Positions 25,501 through 35,053 of a stretch of 64,000 bases of DNA are shown in pieces. Origin of the DNA: Yamagishiella unicocca. Lineage: Eukaryota; Chlorophyta; Chlorophyceae; Chlamydomonadales; Volvocaceae. The notes under the pieces were generated by a model. It was not told the DNA's origin and made no database searches. It saw only the letters and a program-made list of their open reading frames with translations. Numbering within the stretch: the stretch's first letter is position 1; every line of letters begins with the position of its first letter. The DNA lies in contig BDSL01000038.1 in NCBI GenBank assembly GCA_003116995.1, positions 372,001 to 436,000 of the forward strand, given 5' to 3'. Both the position numbers and the translations under genes were made by a program.

Positions 25501-27357
25501 CGCGCGCGGTCGTGTCATAACGGACCATGACGCGAATGAAGCCATTGGGTGTGAATGGGAACCGGAACCGTGTGACGCAGGGGTGTGAGGCAGGGGTGTG
25601 ACGCAAACCCACAAGGCAATGCCCTGTCCCTATCTCGCTTGCACCCATCGCGTTTCCCGATCCGGACTCGTGGCTGAGTCATTGCAACCCGGCAAAAGAA
25701 AGGCTCTTCCCGCCCTGGGGCGCATCCTCCCTGCCTCAGCCACGAGGCACGTCAGGCCGACGTGCCCCAGTCGGGTCCCAGCGCCACTGGCCGCGAGGGC
25801 AACAGCATCGACGGACGCATCGACGCGACCGACCAGTCGTTCACGGCCGTGGGGTCGGCGTTCAAGGGGCAGCTTAACTGGAGCCTCATCAGCCGCCTCA
25901 GTCGCAGCCAGTGGGAGAAGTCCATGGCGTCGTGCTGCCTGGGTGCGTGCGTGGGGGCAGCAGCGGGTGTAAGCCGTGCTACGTGCGGTGTTCTGTTGCC
26001 TTGTGAGGTTGCGACCCTTGGAAGCTTCCAGTGCTGGGTTGCAGCTGGGTTGCGCTCTGCCTGCCTGCCTGCCCGTCTGGCTGGCTGGCTGGCTGGCTGG
26101 CTGAGGCCCTTTCTCGCCTCCTCTGCGGCCGCCCCTCCTCTGCAGGCATCGTGCTGCAGCATCGCTACGAGTTCAACACGCAGCTCGAGTACTGGGACAC
26201 GGAGGACTACTTCCGGCTGCTCACCGAGCACGCCATCCGCGGCCTCATGCTGCTGGGCGCACCGCACCCAAAGGAGCTGCTCAGCGAGAAGGGCCCCAAC
26301 AACACCGCGGCCTTCAGCCGCTTCTGCGTCTGCTGCTTCCGGGGCAGCAGCAGCAACAGCTCCACGCAGGGGCCGCAGCATGGCTGGCACTCGGGGCTGG
26401 TGCTGCAGGTCGGTCGCGGCGGGCCACATGGGGGGCTGTTGATATTGATAGAGGGGGCGTCCTTGTTTTGTGGCCGTTTTGTTGCGACGGCCCGGGATGG
26501 ATGAGCCGCATTCGTGACGTGCCAGGATGTTGCTGCTTGCGATCGCGCTATTGTTCGGTTACGCTGGCGGGCGCGGCGCGCGCCGCGTGGGAGAGTTCTC
26601 ATCGCCCCCCGTTATGTTGCCGGTCCCCGCTTTCCCGCGCCGCCCCGCCGGCCTTCTCGCCAGCTCACCCTACCTGCCTGCTGTACCCGCACGCCTGAGG
26701 TCCCTGTTGCACGGACGCCGTTTCTCGCGTCGCGTCGTCTCCTGGGTTGGGCTCGCCCGCAGGACAGCGAGGTCCAGGAGATCCGCGACATCCTGCTGGT
26801 GCTCATCATTGCTGCGGAGCACTACAGCCTGCAACACGACGGCGGAGAGTACACGCGGCTGCTCACGTTCTGCAAGCGCGTGTGCAAGTTCTTCAACAAG
26901 TGCAGCGATACAGGTGCGCGGAGGCAGGCGGGCGGAGGTGTGCACCGGGTGGGTCACACGGCTTGGCACGGAACTGGGCCACACTGGGTGGGCCACACGG
27001 CTTGGGACGGAACTGGGACTGCATTGGCGCCCATCAGCCGTATGTGTATGGCCTTCCTTCCTCCTCTCCCTGGCCCTGGGCTGTGCTTGTCTTGCACTCA
27101 TTCGCCGGACCGCCGCTCCTCTACCCGTAGGTACCGATCCCTTCCTGGATATCCGGAGCGCCTGCGCCAGCCGAATCAAGAACTACAAGGCGAGCCGCGC
27201 AATGCAGAGCACTCTGGACTTCGGCATTAGCCAGGAGCCGGCGCTGGAGGCGGCGGCCGCGCGCAATGCGGCGGTCGGGCACATGGTGGGACCCGAACTA
27301 TCCCGCGCGGTACTAGGTTGGCAGCGGCAGGGGACCATCGGGAGGAATTACAAGTGA
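10455..27357 (+). CDS. Soluble-adenylyl-cyclase-like protein (ADCY10 type)
   Basis: Thirty-two exons: 10455-10701, 10776-11008, 11184-11717, 11825-11975, 12168-12439, 12601-12664, 12851-13540, 13758-14227, 14556-14798, 15210-15559, 15731-16163, 16526-16834, 17413-17595, 17818-18801, 19105-19211, 19597-19784, 20336-20496, 20660-20889, 21235-21394, 21594-21758, 22021-22275, 22615-22797, 23104-23217, 23554-23742, 24035-24197, 24420-24541, 24800-24927, 25290-25433, 25740-25942, 26146-26408, 26763-26913, 27131-27357; about 2,771 residues. Architecture follows mammalian sAC. C1 begins near residue 480 with IADVTGFTKLTE and GDVVKFAGDS (both metal Asp kept). A roughly 650-residue low-complexity insert splits C1, which resumes at exon 12. 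C2 (about 1570-1800) has EYTVFGDAINLSARLM with the catalytic Asn and Arg. Then come Walker A GNTGMGKT, a Walker-B-like LALLENLHDFDTWSW, and a helical TPR-like tail. Makes cAMP from ATP; bicarbonate/Ca2+ control is known for the family, not shown here. The 5' end and the exon 8/9 junction are least certain. Confidence 0.88.
12440..12600 (+). other. GC-AG intron in the cyclase gene
   Basis: The exon ends CTG-GAG-TTG-CAG style in phase 0 (residues IIELQ) and the intron begins GCAAGT, an otherwise perfect donor with C at position 2. The next exon starts AAVMIADVTGFT directly in phase. No in-phase GT donor is available nearby, because the open frame stops 42 bases later. Confidence 0.75.
14362..14519 (+). 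repeat. 27-bp minisatellite in the cyclase gene
   Basis: Nearly six exact copies of a 27-bp unit (contains TTGGCCATCCCCAGCGG). It is modelled as part of intron 8. Because 27 is a multiple of 3 and the frame stays open (ALAIPSGPE repeated), retention as coding sequence cannot be ruled out. Confidence 0.9.
16412..16511 (+). repeat. (TGCC)n microsatellite before cyclase exon 12
   Basis: About 25 tetranucleotide repeats, with one TACC variant, ending just 14 bases before the acceptor of exon 12. It therefore replaces the usual polypyrimidine tract of this intron. Confidence 0.95.
16836..16945 (+). repeat. Dispersed intronic repeat, family A (two copies)
   Basis: Starts within two bases of the 5' splice site of cyclase intron 12. 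Two adjacent copies carry the family hallmarks TTGCAAGGAA or TTCGAGGGAAACCCGTGGAT, then AAACCGTTTAGGACAG and GACGTTTTGAGA. Confidence 0.75.
19432..19535 (-). repeat. Left arm of inverted repeat: antisense copy of the P-loop exon
   Basis: In cyclase intron 15. This stretch is the reverse complement of 19709-19812 with only a couple of mismatches over about 90 bases. It copies in antisense the end of exon 16 (the P-loop approach, GIIVIEGNT) and the 5' splice site of intron 16 plus some intron sequence. Confidence 0.9.
19709..19812 (+). repeat. Right arm of inverted repeat: exon 16 end and donor site
   Basis: Codes for NQAASMISGMSHGGIIVIEG and includes the intron 16 donor at 19785 (GTAAGG). It pairs perfectly, apart from a few bases, with 19432-19535; the 173-bp loop holds the exon 16 acceptor (19596). 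Confidence 0.9.
19948..20280 (+). repeat. 15-bp minisatellite in cyclase intron 16
   Basis: About 22 copies of a 15-bp unit (GTGACTCACCCAGGC with variants at the sixth to tenth bases). It has no stop in several frames on both strands, giving long but spurious Pro-Gly-Val-Thr-His type reading frames. It lies between a phase-1 donor at 19785 and the acceptor at 20335 and is spliced out in the model. Confidence 0.95.
22280..22320 (+). repeat. Dispersed intronic repeat, family A
   Basis: Begins right behind the donor of cyclase intron 21 with GGCAAGGAAAACCCGTGTAC, the best-conserved core of the family. Confidence 0.7.
23743..24034 (+). other. GC-AG intron in the cyclase gene
   Basis: Donor GCACGT after residues NFQQ and acceptor CTCCAG before VIIERMDRL, both phase 0. 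The nearest GT is in the wrong phase for the strongly conserved downstream exon, so a GC donor is required by this model. Confidence 0.7.
24570..24605 (+). repeat. Dispersed intronic repeat, family A (partial)
   Basis: Holds AAAAACCGTTTAGGACAG of the family near the start of cyclase intron 26; the upstream half is diverged. Confidence 0.55.
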
Positions 27358-28865
27358 TGTGGTAGATGTGATACAGCAGGATCAATTAGCGAGCGCAGGA
27401 CGACATGCAGTACGTCGCATACAGGCGCCAGGAGGGATACAAGGCACGGAGGGGCCAAGGGGCGAGGAAGCGCATTGGCGGGGACTGTCGTTTAAGAACA
27501 AATCTTAATGCGGGGCATTGAGGCTGCCACATGCGTCTTCGGATGGGCCAAGGCCCTTTGTAGCTTATCGAAGGAACGAACGTACGCGAAAAGGGGAGGT
27601 GTGGAGTTATGCCGCGCTGAATGGTGAGGCACCTAGGCGCCTGCAGTTGTGTGTCCTCATCGCCTCAAAAGGAATGTCGTATGCTTGCCGTGTCTGAGCG
27701 CCGCCTGACCATGATCCAACCTCATAGACCTGCCAGAGGAAGTAATAGATATTGATATAGTGTACATGTGACCTGAAGGGGGTGAACTCGCGGGCCACGA
27801 TCCTGCGCGGCTGAAAGAGCTGGGTCGCTGCGTCGAGGCCCGAACCGTTTTTACAGCACTCTTCATTGTTTCGTGCTGCACGGCTGCAGCTTGTATAGAA
27901 TGGGCTCATCGGACAGTTGCTCGGGCTGCTGTCTGCATTGAGAGGGGGGCAGGAAGTGATCGCGTTGTGCGTTGGGGGGTCTGCGGGTTTGCTGTGGGTA
28001 GGGACGCGCTCCCTTGTGACCCCTAGTGGTCCACGTATGTACTCGCCGTGATTACGAGAACGTTGCTTGCTTGGCATGCGCTGTGCATGAGGCATCGGTT
28101 ATGTGTGAAGGAAAACGAGTGACAGGCAGTGCAGTGCTGGCCTCGGACTCGCTGACATTTTTGGGTCAAGCTGGTTGGACGCGGTCGATGGATCGGGCTG
28201 CGAGCGCCATCCTTATGAGAGGCGACAGGTCTGGATAGCACGCCACCGAATCGCTTTAGCGGAGCGGACACCCAGGCTCGTGACGTTCGTCGGATTGGAC
28301 TCCTTCAAACGTTTTTGGCTGTTGCAGCAAATCCCAGTCGAGCCAACGGCCTAGAGGTCTGCAGGTTCAACATGCTTAGTGAAGGTTCGCTGGATGGCAA
28401 GCAGCCATGGTTCGTCCCTACAGGTCCCGATTCATCGTCCGCGCCGACGGTTTCCTCACGCTCTGCTCGGTAGCTGGGTAATACCTTAGCATACACGGCG
28501 CTGGTAATATACCTAAACTCTAATGCACTCCCCAGCGTCAATTGGTCAGGTATTCTCTCCAGCTCCGCCCTGCAGCTTACGCCATATGGCGGTGCGCCCG
28601 GGCAGCGTCGTCACACACACACACACAGGTCCAGGACCGTCCGGGCTGTTCATTTTCCGTGGAGTTTCGCGTCTTGGCAGTGATGAACACACACACGAAG
28701 TGATCACTCAAAAGGCGTCTCACACTTTCGACACGCCGCCTGAGGACCCCGATACAGGAAGTTCCGAAATGGGTCAACGCTGTGCCGATCCGAAATCCCA
28801 ATGAACGGAATTTCCCTCACTGCCACTCCACTCACCATACCGACCTGGCCGATGCGAAACAGCCA
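27358..28865. other. Convergent 3' region between the cyclase and LRR-NPF genes
   Basis: 1.5 kb with no recognisable gene. Flanking genes converge, so it should contain two 3' UTRs. A TTACA at 27851-27855 could be the minus-strand poly(A) signal of the LRR gene, though it lies 1 kb from the stop. A short (CA)n run is at 28613-28627. Confidence 0.45.
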
Positions 28866-31800
28866 CTACATCAGGAACGGGTTTTGATCCTCGGCCGCAG
28901 CGGGTGCCCGCACCGACGCCTCCGGTTCTTCGCTGCCAAAGAACGGATCGAGGGGAGGAGGTACATACCGCACAGCCTCCGCGTCGGTTTGCCTTTGCCA
29001 CCGCCCCGGGTACTCTACCCGCACCTCCTCCCCGCTGCCGCCGGCTCCCCTGTCCGTATCCCCGCCGTACCCGCTACCACCGTACAGCGGTGTCGTAGCG
29101 GCCCCCCACCCGACATCTCCAGCGCCTGCGCAGCCGCCGTCGTGCCCCGCTGCATCAAACGCTACGGGCGCAGTAGCATGCGTTGCAGCGCCCAAGCCCC
29201 CGGTGCCCGAAGTCAAGTCCGCGAACGCCCCGGCGACTGCTGGGCCCCAGTCTTGCTGCCCCGCCTCGTACGCTTTGGCCGGGGCCGCGTCACCGTCCGG
29301 CTGCGGTCGGGGCCCTGCTGCCTCGCCGCCCGGGGCCTGGGTCATGCCTAAGCTCTCCAGCATGTAGTCCACCCTGGGGGACGCGGGGTCGCGAGAAAAC
29401 CACCCGATATGATACGAAGTAGTAAACCGAGGAGGAGGAGTCCGGGGGGATTGAGTGTGGGCGCATGCTGGAGCACTTTGTAATCCACCCTGGGTGAGGG
29501 GGTGGGAGAAAACCAGTTTATGCGAGATAGTAAAACCGAGGAGAAGGAATCCCGGGGGGTTGAGGGACCGTGGAAGGGCCAGGGCCAGTGCGCGCCGATT
29601 GCAAGGTCGGCTAGGTGCTGCTTAGGGTAGACGTAGGTGCCCTGGCGCGTATCGTGGGGTCGTAGGCGGGTGTGAAGGAAGCGAGGCGGCGGTACCGGCA
29701 CTGGGCAGCGGGATCACCCGTACCAGTAATCACTCGTACCAGTAATAATACATAAGAGGCAGCCGGAGTCCCGGCCTGCGTTGCGTAGCACGATGCCAGA
29801 CCCCTCAGCTTCCCCCCTGCCGCCCCTCTCCCCCCTGGAGCTCACAGCCGCAGGTCCAGGTCCGTCACCAGGTCGCACTCGTCAGCAGTGGAGCGGCTGC
29901 TGACGTACACGCCGGTGCCGCTGCCGTCGTCGGCGCTGCCGCCGCCGCCGCCGCGCCCATCTTCCGAGGCCGTGTCGCGGGTCCCTGCAAGGCGGCGAGA
30001 AGGAGGAGGAGGTCGTGGAGGAGGAGGTGGAGGAGGAAGTGGAGGAAGAGGAAGCGGAGGGGTTGAGGAGGAGGTGGAGGAGGAAGAGGAAGTCAGGACA
30101 GGCCGCGAGCACTACCGGCAGTCCAGCGCGCCCCGCCGCTCCTACCTAGACGTGTTAGCACCCGAGTAGCCAGCTCGAGGCCGTCAGCGCTTGCAGCACC
30201 AGCGGCGCCGGATGGCTCCCGGCCGTCCTCACTTCCCACCGAGGCCGCGTCCGGCGGCGACAAGAAGGGATTGTCAACCACCTTGACCGTTGGCGGCGGC
30301 GACCGGAAGGGGTTGAAGTCGGGGTCACCCGGATCCAGAAAAGGGTTGGGTGCTCCGGAAGCCATGGGGTCCAGGAAGGGGTTGATGTACGACGTGGTGG
30401 GCGACAGGAAGGGGTTGGCCACGCTCGCATCCGCGTTCCGCTCCCACGGCTCGGAGCTGTTCTTCACCGCCTCCACCACCCGATACTCCCGCAGCAGCTC
30501 CGCCTTCACCACACACGAGCTGATGCGCTTGACTGTGTGGTCGCGACTGCGGAGGGCAGCGCAGGAGGCGACCAGGAGGGCGAAAGAGGGGCTGGCGGAA
30601 AGAAGGCGATGCGGTGTCGGGGCGGTGTGGAGTAAGGCCGTTCTGGCGGCACTAGCGGGTCCAGGGGGGGCCGAGCGGGGTGGCCTGGGCCACCTGAAGC
30701 CGCGTCCTGGACCCCCTGGCTGCTGTGGACACCCCCCGTTGGATTCGCGGATTCTCTTATAGAAGACCCCCCGTTGGGAGGATATACCTAACGGATTAAA
30801 ACCCCACAGCCTCCAAATGTCCCCCCACTCACGACCGTGCGCCATGCGCCACCTATCCTGTCCCTGACGCGTAAACGCCGTTTATGCCACCCCCCCACTC
30901 ACGACTTGCTGAAGAAGACGTGCCCACGCAGGTGGCTGGCCTGGCTGAAGGGTATCATGCCCTGCGGCCCCACCATGTTGAGCGACACGTCCAGCAGCCG
31001 CAGCGTGGAGTTGGACTTGATGACCTCGGCCAGCAGCGCCAGACCTGCGGGGGGAGGGCCCCAACAGCCAACAACAACCACCTCAGCTTGGCTGCCGCAG
31101 GCAACAACAACAACCTCAGCTTCGCTGTCACAAGCAACAACAACAACCTCACCTCACCTCATCGTCCGCTTTCCGGACCCACCCAGCTACCCAACCTACC
31201 CTCAGCCCGGCTGCCCACGAGAACACTCTGCCCGCCCTTCCTCTCACGACCCTGATCCCCCGCCCGCCCTTCCTCTCACGACCCTGATCCCCCGCCCGCC
31301 CTTCCTCTCACGACCCTGATCCCCCGCCCGCCCTTCCTCTCACGACCCTGATCCCCCGCCCGCCCTTCCTCTCACGACCCTGATCCCCCGCCCGCCCTTC
31401 CTCTCACGACCCTGATCCCCCGCCCGCCCTTCCTCTCACGACCCTGATCCCCGCCCGCCCTTCCTCTCACGACCCTGATCCCCCGCCCGCCCTTCCTCTC
31501 ACGACCCTGATCCCCCGCCCGCCCTTCCTCTCACGACCCTGATCCCCCGCCCGCCCTTCCTCTCACTCGCCGCCTCGACTAGCCCGCTGAAACGCACCGC
31601 TGGTCGAGATGTGGTTCTCCGCCAGCCCCAGCTCCAGCAGCCCGGTGTTGCTCTTGAGCGCCGCCCCCAGCGCGTAGGCGCCCTCGTCCGGCACCTCGCA
31701 GCCGGACAGCACCAGCCGCCGCAGCCGAGAGCCGGCGGAGGGGGAGGTCAGCACCTCCGCCCAGGCCTTGGCGCCTGAGACACAAGGCAAAACCGCGAGA

Positions 31801-34758
31801 AAAGTGGTTACAACGGTAAACGGCCGTCGGTTGCTGCTGGCAAGGGGCCGCGCCGCTCCTGATATGGCTGGCGCTGTGGTTACAGGATCGCTGCGGTTAC
31901 AGAACCCAGCGGCGTCCACCGCGCCGCCGCACTCCTCCGTGTGGCGCCAGGGTGGCCCTACCTACTCAACCAGCCCTCCGCCCCCCGCTTTATACCTAAA
32001 TCCCTGGTTTTGCTTTCCAGTGCCTGACCACGGGTTTCCTCTCATCACCCCCCCGGCTGCCCGCTCCTCCGCTCGGTCACCCACCTGCCTCGCCGACCTG
32101 GCCGTTGCCGGCCAGGTCCACGTCAGCCAGTGCGCAGCCGGGTCGGCGGGTGGTGGCCGCCAGCATGGCCGCCCCCTTGTGGCTCACTCGGTTGTGAGCC
32201 AGGCAGAGGGTCACCAGCCCGGTGAGCGCGCCTTCGGCGGTATGCGAGGAGCGGGGGGCCAGGGGTCAGGGGCATGACCGGGAGGGCATGGGAGAGGGGC
32301 CGGGGGAGAGGTGAGGGGAAGGGAGCCGGGGATGCATAGGGCGGAGGCCGGTAGGCGCCGCACCACCGCACGCCGCCTACACGCCGCCTCACTAACCCGC
32401 CACGAAGGCGCCCTCCGCTTGCGTGCTCCGCCTCCCCCCGCACCCGACATGCTGGTGGTGGTGGTGCCGTACAGCGACCACGTGAGCGCCTCCACAGCCG
32501 AGTCGTCCGCCCCCGTGGCCGCCATCCGCAGAGAGGTGAGGTGCGGACAGTACGACAGCGCGCGGCACAGCTCCCGCGCGCCCTGCAGGGAGGTGTGGGG
32601 AGGAGGAGGCAGGGGCGTAGAGGTGGGGCCTTGGAGGGAGGTAGTGGGGGCCACCATAGGCAGCACCACCACCTCGGGCAGCAACACACGCTCCCAGCTG
32701 GACGAAGACGCATACTCCGGCTCACCCTGCAGACGGAGCGAGCTGCAGCACACCGAGCTGCAGCACCGCCCCCTGCACGTCCTTCGTCTCACACCTCCAC
32801 CCCGCCCTACAGCCGGCTGGGCGCACCAGAAACCCACCACCCACACCATCCCACCAGCCGCACCTCGGCCCCCAGCTCGTTGTACGACATGTCTATGTGC
32901 CGTAGCGTCCGCACGGTCCGCAGCATGATGGCTACCGCGGGTATGCATTGCTTGCCGGCGTCGTTGTGCGACAGGTCCAGATGGGCCACCCGACTGGGGC
33001 GGCTAGTGGCCTGGGTGCAGCTCCGAGACAGCGCCTGGTGGGGGGCCAGGTTGGTGGTGGGGACCAGGGTCACAAGGCAGCGGCGTCCTGGGCTATCCGT
33101 CCTGGGTGGTAAGGCAGTAGGGTGCCTGATAGGCCGCACCCTACCCTATCAGGCGCCCTCCTCCCGCACCGCTCCAGGTGCCCCGATTCAACAACTTTCC
33201 CTTCACCCCCGCTGCCCACCGCACCCCACCGCACCGCACCCCACCCCACCGCTACCTCCACCTCACCTTGCACAGCTCCTCCACCCCCGTGTCCCCCAGG
33301 GTGTTGTACGACAGCAGCAGCGACTCCAGCTGGCCGTGCTGGTCAGCCAGCACAGAGCACAGCGCGGGCAGCGCGGGGCCGTTCAGGCAGTACCGCATCC
33401 TGCAGGGGAGGGGGGGGGTGCAGGGCGGGGCGGGGCGGGGTGGGGCGGGGTTCGAGGAAGACCCGTGGATGCCCGAAAAAACCGTTTAGAACAGACGTTT
33501 TGAGATGCATGCTGGAGAACTGGGGAGGGGTGGGGAGGGGGTGGTGCAGGGCGGGTCCGGAGCCGGAGCCATCAAGAGCCGACTCCAGTCCAGGCTGGCA
33601 GACGCACACCGGCTCTTCCCCCCCCCCTTCCCCTCCCCCGGCTCTAGACGGTTTTTCTTTCGTGTACGGATCTTCCTTTTCCCCTTCCCCTCCCCCGGGT
33701 CCCGCACCTGATGCTCTGTAGGCTGCTGTTGACCTTGATCGCGGCCGCCAGCGCACTCCAGCCGCCCAGGCTAGCCCACACGGTGTCCAGCACCAGCCGC
33801 CGGAGGTGCTCCGCGGAATGCAGCGCGCCGCACAGGTGGCCTGGTTCCGGAGCCGACAGGAGCCGGGGCGGTAAGGGCCGGGGCGGTAGGAGCCGGGGCC
33901 GGGATGAGCCGGGGCCGGCAGGACGAAGCAAGGCGCGCTGAAACACAACTGGACAGGGCCCTCTGCAGCTAACGTAACGCGCCTTTCAGCCACCAGCTTA
34001 CCATGCATCAGATAATATCAGGCATTTAGCCACCAGCCCCAGTAATTCCCACGTTCCTCCAGCCTTCAAAGGGCCGTACGATCTCCAGCCCTTCCCTTCC
34101 CTCTCCTCCCCTTCCCGGCAGCGCACCCATGGCCTCGTCGTACAGGTTCATTTCCCGCAGCTTCAGGGCCGTGAAATTGGGGAAGCCGCTCAGCGCCAGA
34201 GCCAGGCAGCGCCCCACCACCTCGTCCGCGTCCAGTTGCCGTACAACCAGCCGCTCCGCTCCCAGGCGCGCCGCTTCCGCCATGGCGGCCTGCAGCAGCG
34301 GCTTGAGCTGCAGGGGTCGCACCTCGCAGCTCTGCAGCGCACCCCAGCTCAGCTCCAGCGCCTTCCATCCTAGAAGAGCACAACGTATTTGCGGGTAGGT
34401 CGAGATTGAGGATGAGGAGGTAACAGGGTCAGGAGCGATGCTGCCGCGGTGCACGGAGGGCATACCCGGGGGGCTTACCCGCAGTGCAGCTGAGCCAGTC
34501 CTGCAGCTGCTCCTCCGATATCCCCCCAACAGCAAGCTTGCTCTGCAGGCACGCATTTCGACATGAGCGTAAGTCGTCAAGTAGGTGTAAAGCGAGTCAA
34601 GGGCATGGCGCTTCACACCAACGGTCGGCAATTAAATCCCCACGATGCGCACGTACCTGGTCAACATCAGACGGCTGCACTGGTGGTGCAGCACTCCACC
34701 AAATATCGCCCTGGCGGGGCGGAGTTGGCACAGGTTCTGGCTGCGGTCTTGATGCCAT
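28866..34758 (-). CDS. Leucine-rich-repeat (RNI-like) protein with NPF-motif tail
   Basis: Thirteen exons on the minus strand: 34758-34657, 34542-34479, 34369-34127, 33840-33708, 33399-33262, 32993-32864, 32582-32444, 32231-32085, 31774-31598, 31044-30903, 30546-30146, 29984-29846, 29373-28866; about 820 residues. The first two thirds are ribonuclease-inhibitor-type LRRs, most coded by one exon each: HLRRLVLDTVWASLGG, RVAHLDLSHNDAGK, GLVTLCLAHNRVSHKGAAML, RLRRLVLSGCEVPDEGA, STLRLLDVSLNMVGPQGM. The tail is disordered and has five NPF motifs between about 30240 and 30422 plus a sixth at the very end (DQNPFLM). NPF binds EH domains in endocytic adaptors (family knowledge), suggesting a membrane-traffic scaffold (inference). 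Exon 5 end and exon 7 start are the least certain; exon 7 was started at GARELCRAL to keep the repeat register. Confidence 0.82.
29378..29575 (+). repeat. Tandem duplication beside the last acceptor of the LRR-NPF gene
   Basis: Two diverged copies, about 110 bp apart, share AGAAAACCA, TAGTAAA(A)CCGAGGAG and CCGGGGGG. Each is preceded by a copy of the exon 13 acceptor context (TCCACCCTGGG), so intron 12 contains a second potential 3' splice site. Confidence 0.7.
31229..31565 (+). repeat. 32-bp minisatellite in LRR-NPF intron 9
   Basis: About ten and a half copies of a 32-bp unit containing CTCACGACCCTGATCCCC, with one copy a base shorter near 31450. It sits between exons 31774-31598 and 31044-30903. 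Confidence 0.95.
33453..33530 (+). repeat. Dispersed intronic repeat, family A
   Basis: In LRR-NPF intron 4 but antisense to that gene. Carries TTCGAGGAAGACCCGTGGAT, AAAACCGTTTAGAACAGACG and GATGCATGCTGGAGAACTGG, matching copies in the paladin gene. Confidence 0.75.
33640..33690 (-). repeat. Dispersed intronic repeat, family A (inverted copy)
   Basis: Reverse complement reads AAGATCCGTACACGAAAG followed by AAAAACCGTCTAGA, a diverged family A core, 110 bp from a plus-strand copy in the same intron. Confidence 0.6.
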
Positions 34759-35053
34759 TCCACGAGTTTGAACGATAGCTCCCAAAGCCTGTGTAATATG
34801 AAGGATAACCTCACATCTGTTGACTGATTTGTTCAGTTGCAACCACCGGTATTATGTTCATACTGTGTGCCTGCGTCGAACTGCGGTTGCCCACAACAGA
34901 CCCTGTAATAGATAGGAAACGCACGATGCATTACATTCGTGGATTTAGTGTTCTTTAATTACGGCACAGTAGAAAAGGAATACCCTCACTTTCCACCATC
35001 GCGCTGAGGACGAGCTCAGGACGAGCATCTGACCGGCATGTTGCCCTTACCTC
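34759..35053. promoter_or_regulatory. Divergent region between LRR-NPF and TDP1
   Basis: 295 bp between head-to-head start codons and noticeably AT-richer than the flanks. It must serve as promoter for both genes if both starts are right. Confidence 0.5.

Noticed and set aside
27607..28095. Minus-strand open frame of 162 codons in the cyclase/LRR-NPF intergenic gap
   Set aside because: No family resemblance, no splice link to the LRR gene, and ordinary random-looking composition.
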